The notes under the pieces were generated by a model. That model ran no database searches. It was not told the DNA's origin and worked only from the letters and a program-made list of their open reading frames with translations. The position numbers were made by a program, and so were the translations under genes. Below are positions 46,327 to 54,957 of a stretch of 64,000 bases of DNA, one piece after another. This stretch comes from Actinomycetes bacterium (GTDB lineage Bacteria; Actinomycetota; Aquicultoria; UBA3085; Oleimmundimicrobiaceae), in the NCBI GenBank assembly GCA_030614255.1, contig JAUWKI010000003.1, positions 1 through 64,000 on the forward strand. The letters run 5' to 3'. Position 1 is the stretch's first letter, and each line of letters opens with the position of its first letter.

Positions 46327-46866
46327 ATGCTAAGTGTTGAGAATACTGTCTTAATTGTAATCGATGTTCAGGAAAAGCTCGCGAAAGCGATGTATGAGAG
46401 AGAAAATCTCATTGAGAATCTTCAGAAGCTTATCAAAGGGATTAAGGTATTGGAAATCCCCATTATCTGGCTTGAGCAAAATCCTCAAGGGTTAGGGCCG
46501 ACTTTGCCTGAAGTCGCCCAGCTTCTTTCTGACCTTGAGCCTATAAGTAAATTTAGCTTTAGTTGCTGCGCAAGTGAGCGTTTTATGAAAGAAATGAAAA
46601 CCTTGAAACGCAATCATGTTTTATTGGCGGGCATTGAGACTCATGTTTGTGTTTATCAAACCGCTAAAGACCTGGTTAAATTGGGATACAAAGGGCAAGT
46701 TGTTGCCGATACTGTTTCTTCAAGAACGGCTGAGAATAAACAGATTGGTTTGGAACGGATAAAGGAAGTGGGCGGGAGTTTAACAAGCACAGAGACTGCG
46801 TTATTTGAACTGTTAAAGGTTGCCGAGGGCCCAAAATTTAAAAAAATCCTTAAAATAGTTAAGTAG
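46327..46866 (+). CDS. Isochorismatase-family cysteine hydrolase
   Basis: This 179-aa protein has the isochorismatase/nicotinamidase fold: the catalytic Asp in VIDVQEKL (about residue 13), a Lys near residue 78, and the nucleophilic Cys in ETHVCVYQTA (about residue 112) preceded by the cis-peptide-type AGIE. The closest general type is the YcaC/ISOC-like hydrolases; the substrate cannot be read from sequence. ATG behind AAAAGGAGC. Confidence 0.9.
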   Translation: MLSVENTVLIVIDVQEKLAKAMYERENLIENLQKLIKGIKVLEIPIIWLEQNPQGLGPTLPEVAQLLSDLEPISKFSFSCCASERFMKEMKTLKRNHVLLAGIETHVCVYQTAKDLVKLGYKGQVVADTVSSRTAENKQIGLERIKEVGGSLTSTETALFELLKVAEGPKFKKILKIVK

Positions 46867-46921
46867 TCTGTTGGGTGATTGATTTTATGGTTATTTTTAG
46901 AAATTCCCAATGTTGGTTTTA

Positions 46922-46958
46922 TTGATTCATACACATAATTATGGTATATTGTGTGTAT
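46922..46958 (+). promoter_or_regulatory. vapBC promoter with overlapping operator palindrome
   Basis: TTGATT (46922-46927) and TATATT (46945-46950) are 17 bases apart. An imperfect 11-base inverted repeat, ATACACATAAT (46929-46939) and ATTGTGTGTAT (46948-46958), covers the -10. This is the normal layout for autorepression by a VapBC complex. Confidence 0.7.
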
Positions 46959-46991
46959 CTGATATAGAAGCTGTGTTTTGAGGTGAGCGGA

Positions 46992-47198
46992 ATGAGAACA
47001 AATATAGTTTTGAACGATAAATTGGTAAAAGAAGGTTTAAAACTGACGAAGCTTAAAACCAAAAAAGACCTGGTTGATGTGGCTTTGAAAGAATTGGTTG
47101 AAAGAAGAAAGCGTAAGAGAATTTTGAAACTTGAAGGAAAGATTGCTTGGGAAGGGAATCTGGAAGAGCTAAGGGGCACTCGTTTTGATATTGATTGA
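46992..47198 (+). CDS. vapB: VapB-type antitoxin
   Basis: A 68-aa antitoxin with an N-terminal ribbon-helix-helix-type DNA-binding segment (MRTNIVLNDKLVKEGLK) and a C-terminal tail (GKIAWEGNLEELR) expected to wrap the toxin. The ATG at 46992 has GAGGTG seven bases upstream; the GTG at 46983 is part of that site. It overlaps vapC by 14 bases. Confidence 0.88.
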   Translation: MRTNIVLNDKLVKEGLKLTKLKTKKDLVDVALKELVERRKRKRILKLEGKIAWEGNLEELRGTRFDID

Positions 47199-47583
47199 TA
47201 CCTCGGTCTGGATAGATTTTTTCAGAGGTGCAGACACACTTCATAGGGTTGCTATGCACAAGTTAATTGAGGAAGACGACATCTGTCTCGCCGACATTAT
47301 CGTTGCTGAAATTTTACAGGGCATTAAATCAGATAAGGATTTTAAGGTTGTAAAATCTCGTCTTTTAGAGTTTCCGATTTATTCCTTAAAGGACGTTCAT
47401 TCCTATATCCAATCTGCCCAAATTTATCGAGCTTGCAGAAGAAGAGGACTTACAATAAGAAAGTTAGTAGATTGTTTCATTGCTCAAATTGCCATTGAAA
47501 ACGAACTTGCACTTTTCCACAATGATAAAGATTTCGACTCAATTGCTAAAACAATTAAAGAACTGCAAATCTATAGACTTTAA
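47185..47583 (+). CDS. vapC: VapC-type PIN-domain toxin ribonuclease
   Basis: This 132-aa PIN-domain RNase probably cuts tRNA or rRNA when free of VapB. The acidic metal site is visible: Asp5 in LIDTSVWIDFF, Glu in VAEILQG (about residue 43), Asp in LVDCFIAQIA (about residue 97) and the terminal HNDKDF Asp. The TTG start has AAGGGG eight bases upstream, inside vapB, so translation is coupled. Confidence 0.92.
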   Translation: MILIDTSVWIDFFRGADTLHRVAMHKLIEEDDICLADIIVAEILQGIKSDKDFKVVKSRLLEFPIYSLKDVHSYIQSAQIYRACRRRGLTIRKLVDCFIAQIAIENELALFHNDKDFDSIAKTIKELQIYRL

Positions 47584-48051
47584 AACGGGTGGTTAAAGCT
47601 TCTTGCTCCTGACCAACACATTTTACTTTTTTCTCTGTTCTTAAGTTCTTCTGAAAGCTGAATGCTGTTTCAATGACTCCTGACTAGCGAAGCCCCTGCC
47701 TACCGCCGTGCCTACCGGCAGGCAGGGCAGGCAGGGGGTGACCCTTAGGGTTACTCTCCTTAATCCTAATTCCTATCAGTTGGGAGTTTCTTAGTAAGAA
47801 GTCCCATTAGAGGCGGGCAAGCGAGAGTTTTCTAATTGGCTTGCTGGGTTTTTCTCTATTCTTTTATGCTCTCAGCTCTTAAGCTTTTCTGAAAGCTGGT
47901 AGCTGGCGTCTGGAAGCTGAATTTCCTTTCCCCATTACCCTGATTTTCCCTGGCGGCTGGAGACTGGAAGCTGGAAGCGGATAGCTAATTTTCCCTTGCG
48001 TAGTATATAATCTTCTGCAAAAATGGAAATTGAGACGGAAAGGTGGCTGAA
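47584..48051. repeat. Repeat-filled gap
   Basis: There is no gene. It contains the palindrome TGCCTACCGGCAGGCA within a longer GC-rich stretch (about 47695-47740) and several runs of the GGAAGCTGGAAGCTG and GAAAGCTGGTAGCTGG words (about 47650 and 47890-47985). The same words occur near 38.7 and 42.57 kb. A TATAAT at 48006-48011 may serve the ABC genes downstream, without a clear -35. Confidence 0.6.
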
Positions 48052-48912
48052 ATGGAAAAAGTTATTTTGGCTGAGAAGATAGCTTATTCTTATAACAAGA
48101 CGCTCGCGGTGGACCACATCTCTTTCCACATCGATAAAGGCGAGATTTTGGGTTTTCTCGGCCCTAACGGAGCGGGCAAAACCACCACGATTAAGATGCT
48201 TATTGGTCTCCTAGCTCCCCAAGATGGAAAAATTTCTGTCCTCGGAATGGATACGGCAAAAGAGCTAAATAAAATACAAGCTCAAATCGGCGTCTGCTTT
48301 GAGGAGAAAAACCTTTACGAGGAGATGTCCGCTATTGAGAACCTCAAATTCTTCGCCTCTCTCTTCGGGATAAAAAAGATTGATGCTGCCGCGCTTCTAA
48401 AAAAGGTGAATCTCCTTGTTGAGAAGAGACAAAAGGTTGCTAGTTTTTCAAAAGGAATGAAACAGCGCTTGATGATGGCTAGGGCTCTTATAAACTATCC
48501 TAAAGTTCTCTTTTTAGATGAGCCAACGGATGGCTTGGACCCTGTTTCCGCGAGAGCCGTTCGAGATGTTATTCTTGAAGAGAAGGAAAAAGGGGCCACC
48601 ATATTTCTTACCACTCATGACATGATGGAAGCGGACAAGCTCTCAGACAGAGTCGCTTTCATAAACGAAGGTAAGATTTCCGTAATTGACACACCTGAAA
48701 ACCTCAAACACGAGTATGGAAAACGGATTCTTAAAATTCGTTACCGGTTAGACGGGAGAGTAGAAGAAGAAGAACTTTCCCTTGAAGATAAAGATATGAG
48801 CAAACGCATCGATGAAATTAATTCCAAACATTCTATTTTAGATATGCACACTGAAGAGGCGACTCTTGAGGATATCTTCATCAAGTTTACCGGCAGGAAG
48901 TTAGAAGGATGA
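48052..48912 (+). CDS. ABC transporter ATP-binding protein
   Basis: This is the 286-aa ATPase of an ABC-2 exporter: Walker A GPNGAGKTTT, a degenerate signature FSKGMKQR, Walker B VLFLDEPTDGLDP and a switch His in TTHD. The C-terminal extension is like NatA/BcrA-type exporters. ATG at 48052 chosen over GTG 48043 because AAAGGTGG then has proper spacing. It overlaps the first permease by four bases. Confidence 0.92.
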   Translation: MEKVILAEKIAYSYNKTLAVDHISFHIDKGEILGFLGPNGAGKTTTIKMLIGLLAPQDGKISVLGMDTAKELNKIQAQIGVCFEEKNLYEEMSAIENLKFFASLFGIKKIDAAALLKKVNLLVEKRQKVASFSKGMKQRLMMARALINYPKVLFLDEPTDGLDPVSARAVRDVILEEKEKGATIFLTTHDMMEADKLSDRVAFINEGKISVIDTPENLKHEYGKRILKIRYRLDGRVEEEELSLEDKDMSKRIDEINSKHSILDMHTEEATLEDIFIKFTGRKLEG

Positions 48913-49946
48913 ACCGCATTCTTTCAATCGTCAAAAAGGATGTTATCCAGATTTTCCGCAACCGTTTCATAGCGGTCATAACTTTTCTCGCGATTTTTGT
49001 TTACGCCATCATATTCCATGTTATGCCTTCTAAGGTTGAAGAAATGTACAGTATGGGTTTTTACTTTGAAAAAGGGCGAGAGGCTGTCGAAGAACAGATC
49101 TCTGAGGAAGAAGGCGTGGAAGTAGTATGGGCCGATGATGAAAATGAGTTAAAGAAGCTAGTTGAAGATGAGGATGTCCAGGTGGGGCTTTCTTTTACTT
49201 TACTCGAAGGAAAGCCAAAAATCGTTTTATATACTTCCACTCAAACTCCTGAAGAAATAAGGGAGGCAGGCGATGTTATTGCCAGAGAAGCTGCCTACAG
49301 CCTTTCAGGATATCCTCTCAATGTGGAATTTGACGAGGTTGTTATCGGACCAGATTTACTAGGGGAGCAGATTCCCTTTAGGAATAAGATGCGCATTCTC
49401 TTTGTGGTGATGATTCTCTCGGTTGAGTTTTTTGCGTTAGGTAATTTAATTTCAGAGGAGATTCGCAAAAAGACCGCGGATGCTATTCTTGTTACGCCCG
49501 TTAGCATCCCCGAGTTTATGACCGCCAAGGTAGCTACCGGCATCTTTTTGACCCTTTCCGAAGGAATTCTTGCTGCTTTTCTGCTAAATATTATTAGCTT
49601 CGATACTGTACTTCCTTTTGTTGTCCTTCTTTTTCTCGGTGCCCTCCTTGTTGTTGCCGTCTCATTTGTTTTGGGGACGATAAGCAGAAGTTTTCTGGGA
49701 TTAACCGCGTATGGGACTCTCTTTATGATTGTTTTTATGATTCCCACTTTTACTCTTATTTTCCCCGGTGGTTATTCCTTTTGGATTAAAGCTGTGCCTT
49801 CTTATCATTTAATTATCCCGCTGGATGGAATAATAAATTACGGATATGTCCTCTCTGATTATTTGCCCGAGATGGCTTATCTTGGTTCATTTAACATAGT
49901 CGTTTTATTACTTGGACTTTATGTTTTAAGAAGGAGGCTTACATGA
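48909..49946 (+). CDS. ABC-2 type permease 1
   Basis: This 345-aa membrane protein has an N-terminal helix, a large extracytoplasmic domain (about residues 40-155, acidic) and six C-terminal helices, the ABC-2 exporter layout. It has the segment SEEIRKKTADAILVTPVSIPEFM typical of these permeases, in two parts. It overlaps both neighbours by four bases. The substrate is unknown; sodium, lipid or drug export are all possible for this class. Confidence 0.88.
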   Translation: MNRILSIVKKDVIQIFRNRFIAVITFLAIFVYAIIFHVMPSKVEEMYSMGFYFEKGREAVEEQISEEEGVEVVWADDENELKKLVEDEDVQVGLSFTLLEGKPKIVLYTSTQTPEEIREAGDVIAREAAYSLSGYPLNVEFDEVVIGPDLLGEQIPFRNKMRILFVVMILSVEFFALGNLISEEIRKKTADAILVTPVSIPEFMTAKVATGIFLTLSEGILAAFLLNIISFDTVLPFVVLLFLGALLVVAVSFVLGTISRSFLGLTAYGTLFMIVFMIPTFTLIFPGGYSFWIKAVPSYHLIIPLDGIINYGYVLSDYLPEMAYLGSFNIVVLLLGLYVLRRRLT

Positions 49947-50992
49947 GCATATCACGTATTTTCTCCATAATGAAAAGAGAGTTAAGCCTAGGACCTCGTA
50001 GTCCGATGCTCTTATTCGCCCTTGCTCTTCCGCTAATATTAACTGCGGTTTTTCAGTTAATTTTTGGGGGACTATGGCAAGAAAAACCCGTATTAGCTGT
50101 TTACGATGTAGGTGATGGGGTTGTAATTTCTGAACTTGAAAAAAATAAAGCGATAGATATTATCGATGCTGATTCAGAAGATGAAATTTTAAATTTAGTT
50201 GAAGTTAGGGAAGCGGATGTGGGTGTAATTTTCCCCCAAGACATCGAAGACATATTAAAGGAGGGTAAAGAGGTTACCCTAAAAACTTATGTCGACGGTG
50301 AGGCATACGCAAAAGATAGAACGATAATCGCTGCAACTATGCTATCTGTTCTAAGGAGCATCGCACCTGAAGGCCCCGAGGTGGATTTCGAACAAATTCT
50401 TCTTGGGGAAGAGAGGGGGCTTGGTATTTTAGAGATGATGCTCCCGTTTCTTGTTTTGTATGGTGTCATGGGGGGCGCATTCTTAGGCCCCGCGATTCTT
50501 CTCGTTGGAGCAAAAGAAAAGAAAACCATCACAGCTCTTCTGGTTACACCCTCAAGCAAAGCTGAGATTCTTGCGGCGTTTGGTATTATGGGTGTGGTGC
50601 TTGCTGTGATTATGGGAATAGTGGTTCTTTTGTTAAATGGTGGCTGGACTCAACCGCCTCTGATGATTCCTTTGCTCATTCTAAGCTCTATTTTTATGGC
50701 TGAATTGGGGCTCATAGCGGGCCTTGCGGTTAATGATTTGAACACGCTTTTTGCTAACATGAAGATCTTCGGTATCCTTTTGGTGGCTCCAGAACTCTTC
50801 ATTATTTTTCCAAAATGGCCACAGTGGATTGCAAAGATTTTTCCCACTTACTACTTCATGCATCCTGTGTTGAGGATAAGTATTTATGGAGATGGTCTTG
50901 CTGAGGTTGGCTGGGAATTATTGGTTCTGCTCGGTTTTATAATCCTCTTTTTTATCCCCATTCCTTTTTTAGCCAAGAGATTGGGGAAGTAA
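49943..50992 (+). CDS. ABC-2 type permease 2
   Basis: This 349-aa permease has the same layout as the preceding one (N-terminal helix, large outer domain, six helices; GAKEKKTITALLVTPSSKAE segment). The two permeases are diverged paralogues and probably form a heterodimer with the shared ATPase. It is the last gene of the three-gene operon. No regulator gene is adjacent. Confidence 0.88.
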   Translation: MSISRIFSIMKRELSLGPRSPMLLFALALPLILTAVFQLIFGGLWQEKPVLAVYDVGDGVVISELEKNKAIDIIDADSEDEILNLVEVREADVGVIFPQDIEDILKEGKEVTLKTYVDGEAYAKDRTIIAATMLSVLRSIAPEGPEVDFEQILLGEERGLGILEMMLPFLVLYGVMGGAFLGPAILLVGAKEKKTITALLVTPSSKAEILAAFGIMGVVLAVIMGIVVLLLNGGWTQPPLMIPLLILSSIFMAELGLIAGLAVNDLNTLFANMKIFGILLVAPELFIIFPKWPQWIAKIFPTYYFMHPVLRISIYGDGLAEVGWELLVLLGFIILFFIPIPFLAKRLGK

Positions 50993-51538
50993 AAAGGTAG
51001 GCGAAGACCGCCAGCCTTGTTTAATTGGCAATTTTTTGTGGGTTGCTCTAAAGCTCCGGTTTGTCTCCCTACTCATTCGACTCTTGCAGTGCGAAACTTT
51101 ACTTCCTTCATTTCCGTGCCTACCGGCAGGCACGGCAGAACTCGTCAGGCTAAACTATATCCTTCCCTTTGACTTTTAAGCCAAAGCTTCCAACTATGTT
51201 GTAAGTCGGGTATAAGCCTGGCTCAAACAGCTTCGGCTTATTTCCTGAACAACCTATTTTTACGCCTAAAAATGACATGGCATATAAAGAAGCGTGTTTC
51301 CGTATGCTTGTCTGCCTCTGGAGGGGCTGATAGTTAAATTTTCTCCTCCCTTGACGGGAGGGGATTAAGGGGAGGGTGAAAGAGTTCTAAGCATTTTTAG
51401 TTTTTATTTGAGCTTGCTCCCGACCCCTGACTAAGAGACTACCGACTAGTTAGGGCTGGTGGCTGTTTTTAATTTAAAGGATTTTGAATGCGTTTGGAGA
51501 ATTAAACCCTCGGTGTTTTCGTATAAAAAGAAAGCGGG
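50993..51538. repeat. Repeat-filled gap with MITE-like element, copy 3
   Basis: There is no gene. The left end GTGGGTTGCTC is at 51038-51048, the palindrome GTGCCTACCGGCAGGCAC around 51117-51134, and the 49-base block at 51228-51276 is identical to 42320-42368. No clear right end is found. GACTAAGAGACTACCGACT-type words follow near 51425-51450. Confidence 0.6.
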
Positions 51539-52189
51539 TTGCCAGTGTCGATTTTAAACAAACTCAAAGAGCTAGCAGAGAAAATATTTGACGAATTTTA
51601 TTTAAGCAGGGGACAGGTTTATGCCGTGGGAACTATTGTTGCTCTTTTGGTTTTGGGAAGCGGGGTACTGTATTCAAGGAGTAAACCTGTGGTTGAGGTA
51701 AAGGAAATAACGGAAATAAGTGAATCAGGGTCTGAAGACATACAAGAGGAAGCCAACGAGGAAGCAAAAAAGATATATGTGCACGTCTGTGGGGCAGTGA
51801 AGAGTGCTGATGTTTATCTGTGCGAAGAAGGAGATAGAGTAAAGGATGCCATTGCTAAGGCAGGTGGCGCGAGAGATGAAGCCAATTTGGAAGCGCTTAA
51901 CCTGGCAGCGAAACTCATCGATGGCCAGAAAGTTTATGTGCCGAAAGTTGGAGAAAATATCACTGCTGATGTTTTTGGAGCATCCTTAACCGGAGCTCTT
52001 ATTAATCTTAATAGTGCGACCTGCAAACAACTTGAGGAGTTGCCCGGAATTGGTGAAGTGATTGCTCAAAGGATTGTCGATTACAGGACGGAACACGGAG
52101 GATTTAAAATAGTGGATGAGCTTCTAGAAGTGGAAGGAATCGGTTCAAAAAAGTTTGAGGACATAAAAGACAAGGTTGTGGTTAATTGA
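51539..52189 (+). CDS. comEA: ComEA-type DNA-binding competence protein
   Basis: A 216-aa membrane-anchored DNA receptor for transformation. It has one membrane helix (about residues 27-43), an SLBB domain (YVHVCGAVKSADVY onward) and a C-terminal pair of helix-hairpin-helix motifs (LEELPGIGEVIAQRIVDY and LLEVEGIGSKKF). The start is uncertain between TTG 51539 and GTG 51545. It overlaps comEC by four bases. Confidence 0.94.
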   Translation: MPVSILNKLKELAEKIFDEFYLSRGQVYAVGTIVALLVLGSGVLYSRSKPVVEVKEITEISESGSEDIQEEANEEAKKIYVHVCGAVKSADVYLCEEGDRVKDAIAKAGGARDEANLEALNLAAKLIDGQKVYVPKVGENITADVFGASLTGALINLNSATCKQLEELPGIGEVIAQRIVDYRTEHGGFKIVDELLEVEGIGSKKFEDIKDKVVVN

Positions 52190-54504
52190 AGGAGAAGGGC
52201 TTCCCGCCCATTTTCTGGCTCTCACTCTTATATATCCTCGGTCTTATTGTAAGCAGTTTTATCGATTTTCAAATTACCTATTTATTATTTGCTCTTATTG
52301 TGACTCTTCTATTTCTTTTCTTTGTTAACTCAAAGTCCTCAAAACTTGGGAAAGCGTCTGTTCTTCTTTTATTCTTGCTGCTCGGAGTGTTTTTAATTAC
52401 GTTGAATAAAAATAGTGTTGAAAGAAGCTTGCTCTCTCAGTTTGCCAAGGAACAGAAGACCATTGCTGTCAAGGGAGTTGTGGTCGGCAATTTAGTAAAG
52501 AAGGGCGAAAAAGTTGTCTTTGATTTGAAAGTAAACGAGGTCAGCGATGAAGAAGATGTTTATTTTATATCCGAAAAGACAAGGATAAGTGTTCAAAGAG
52601 GATACGATATTAAACTTAAACCGGGGCAATGTGTATCTATTGAAGGCACTCCTTATGTTCCTACCAGCATGGATTCATTTAATTACAAAGAGTATCTACT
52701 GAGAAAAAGAATAGCAACCCTATTTTCTGTATATCCAAAAAGTGTAGAGATTTGCGGCGAGAAGAAAACCTTTATTATCGAGTTACGCGAAAAGCTTAAA
52801 ACCCAAACCGAGATGGCTCTTAATTCTGAACAATCAGCACTTTTAAACGGAGTTTTACTAGGCGACCGTTCTCAAATTTCGGATATTACAAGAGAGGATT
52901 TTGCCAAAGCGGGAATAGCTCATCTTTTGGCGGTTTCAGGGTTGCACGTGGGAATCATTGCGGGAATTGTGTTCTTTCTTTTTGGCCGGGTGTCTCTTCC
53001 CATAAGAACAACTCTGGCAATTATATCTATTCTCTTTTACGCATTTTTAGTCGGCAACCAACCCTCTGTTCTTAGGGCCTCGACAATGCTTATAATTGGC
53101 TATTTCGGCTGGTTGCTTGCCAGAGAGAAGGACATCTTATCGGCGATTTCTGCTGCCGCGTTGATTTTATTGGTCTATGATCCCTTTATGATTTACAATG
53201 TCGGATTTCAATTATCTTTCTTAGCGACTCTTGGAATAATCTTTATAGCTCCCATCATCCAGTCTGTTTTAAGCTCTCCATTTAAAAAATTAAATATGGC
53301 TATTTCCGTAACGTTAGGTGCGCAATTGGGGATAGTTCCAATTTTAATCTACTATTTTCAGCGTTTGTCCTTGATGACAGTAGTTTCCAATTTAGTTGTC
53401 ACGCCTTTGCTTGCTCCGGTTCTTTTTGCCGGGATGATTGCCTCGTTTGTCGGATCTTTTTCTCAATGCTTTGCGGCTCCGTTTTACAAACTGACCGGAT
53501 TTTTTCTCGACCTCTTAAGGGGCGCTGCCGGGTTTTTCGCCTCTGCTCCTGGTGGGAGTATCAATTTTGCTCGCCCACCTCTCGTAGCTATCTTCGGATA
53601 TTATGCGGCACTTTGTGGTGGCTTATTTTGTGTAAAGCGTAAGAAGTTTTCGCTGAATTTGAAGTGGCTTGTGATTCTATTCCTCGTTCTTTTTTCGACT
53701 GTTGTTTGGTTTCAGGTGGGGGCAAGCTCTCTTCCCAAGGACTTTTCCGTCAGTTTTTTGGACGTAGGACAGGGAGATGCCATCTTGATTAGAACGCCAG
53801 AAGGGGAAACGATATTGATTGACGGAGGAGAAGCATATAATCGTTTGAATGATTGTCTGCTACAACTTGGTGTTAGGAAAATTGATTTGCTTGTGTTGAC
53901 TCATCCCCACGCCGATCATGTTGGAGGATTGGCAAAGATTTTTGGTGATTATAATGTGGGGATGGTTCTAGATGGTGGACAACCCCACGCTTCTTCGCTA
54001 TATCTGAATTTTCTTTCCATGATAGAGGAGACGAATACTTCTTATAAGCTGGCCCGGGCCGGACAAAAATTTTTAATCGGGGACGAGCTCGAAATTTTTG
54101 TTCTTCATCCCGGAAAAGAGTTCATAAAGGGGACAGATTCGGATTTGAATAACAACTCGGTTGTCATGAAGTTAGAGCATGGCGATATATCCTTCTTGTT
54201 TACCGGCGATGTGGAAGAGGAAGCAGAAAGGGAGATTCTTTTAGGTGGAGGAAATTTGACTAGCGATATTTTAAAAGTTCCTCATCACGGAAGTTCAAGT
54301 GGCTGTTATTTAAAGTTTCTCGAAAACGTAAATCCAAAAGTGGCGGTGATATCAGCGGGTGAGAATAATCGATATGGTCATCCGGCAAGTTCAACCTTGA
54401 ACAAACTTAAACAACTCGGCGTAGAAATTTACAGAACGGATAAGAACGGAACTGTGACTATAACATCTGACGAAAATAAACTTTGGGTGGGGACAGAGAA
54501 GTAA
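52186..54504 (+). CDS. comEC: ComEC/Rec2 DNA uptake channel
   Basis: This 772-aa protein translocates single-stranded DNA across the membrane. It has N-terminal helices and an OB-like domain (DUF4131). The competence domain (ISDITREDFAKAGIAHLLAVSGLH around residue 232, in two parts) contains multiple helices. The C-terminal metallo-beta-lactamase domain has LTHPHADHVGG (HxHxDH) and KVPHHGSS. All parts appear intact, so natural transformation is possible if pilus genes exist elsewhere. TTG start overlapping comEA. Confidence 0.96.
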   Translation: MKEKGFPPIFWLSLLYILGLIVSSFIDFQITYLLFALIVTLLFLFFVNSKSSKLGKASVLLLFLLLGVFLITLNKNSVERSLLSQFAKEQKTIAVKGVVVGNLVKKGEKVVFDLKVNEVSDEEDVYFISEKTRISVQRGYDIKLKPGQCVSIEGTPYVPTSMDSFNYKEYLLRKRIATLFSVYPKSVEICGEKKTFIIELREKLKTQTEMALNSEQSALLNGVLLGDRSQISDITREDFAKAGIAHLLAVSGLHVGIIAGIVFFLFGRVSLPIRTTLAIISILFYAFLVGNQPSVLRASTMLIIGYFGWLLAREKDILSAISAAALILLVYDPFMIYNVGFQLSFLATLGIIFIAPIIQSVLSSPFKKLNMAISVTLGAQLGIVPILIYYFQRLSLMTVVSNLVVTPLLAPVLFAGMIASFVGSFSQCFAAPFYKLTGFFLDLLRGAAGFFASAPGGSINFARPPLVAIFGYYAALCGGLFCVKRKKFSLNLKWLVILFLVLFSTVVWFQVGASSLPKDFSVSFLDVGQGDAILIRTPEGETILIDGGEAYNRLNDCLLQLGVRKIDLLVLTHPHADHVGGLAKIFGDYNVGMVLDGGQPHASSLYLNFLSMIEETNTSYKLARAGQKFLIGDELEIFVLHPGKEFIKGTDSDLNNNSVVMKLEHGDISFLFTGDVEEEAEREILLGGGNLTSDILKVPHHGSSSGCYLKFLENVNPKVAVISAGENNRYGHPASSTLNKLKQLGVEIYRTDKNGTVTITSDENKLWVGTEK

Positions 54505-54505
54505 G

Positions 54506-54531
54506 TAAGCTGCCAGTCTCCAGCTTAATTG
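54506..54531 (+). terminator. Weak terminator after comEC
   Basis: TAAGCTG and CAGCTTA form a seven-pair hairpin just after the stop, followed by an AT-rich stretch without a long T run. Confidence 0.35.
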
Positions 54532-54651
54532 TTAATTAATTATGCAAAACTAAAAAGAAGTCATTGCGAGCCCTGCAGTATTTTTGCAGAGCATGGCAAT
54601 CTCGTTTTCAATTATAATAATTGCTCTTTTATTTATTCAATTATATTTTTT

Positions 54652-54849
54652 GTAGGTTGCTCTAATGTTCTGGTTTGCCTTCCTATTCATTTGACTCTTA
54701 CAGTACGAAATTGCTATTTGTCCTAAAGGGCACGCAATTCCTGCCTGCCCTGCCTGCCGGTAGGCAGGGCGGTGTAGGCACGGTGCCGCAACTGTTCGAG
54801 TCTCATTCACTTAACGGTCGGCTGCACAGTCACCTTACGAGCAACCTAC
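54652..54849. mobile_element. MITE-like element with perfect 11-bp terminal inverted repeats, copy 4
   Basis: A 198-base unit bounded by GTAGGTTGCTC and GAGCAACCTAC (perfect inverted copies). The core palindrome CCTGCCTGCCGGTAGGCAGG lies around 54745-54765. Internal words match copy 1 at 38.44-38.64 kb. Two small open frames over it are not genes. No target-site duplication is obvious. Confidence 0.65.
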
Positions 54850-54957
54850 CTGGGTTTAAACGATAAAGATAATCTTATTCTATCAAACAATTTTTTAAAG
54901 TTAAGATTTGATATATTATTAAAACAGTTATTTGTGAACTTAATTTAAGGAGAATTA

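Noticed and set aside
46983-46991. vapB starting at GTG 46983
   Set aside because: The GTG is part of the GAGGTG ribosome site for the ATG at 46992, which gives the standard antitoxin N-terminus.
54529-54866. Two small open frames after comEC
   Set aside because: They overlap the MITE-like unit at 54652-54849; no ribosome site and no protein similarity.
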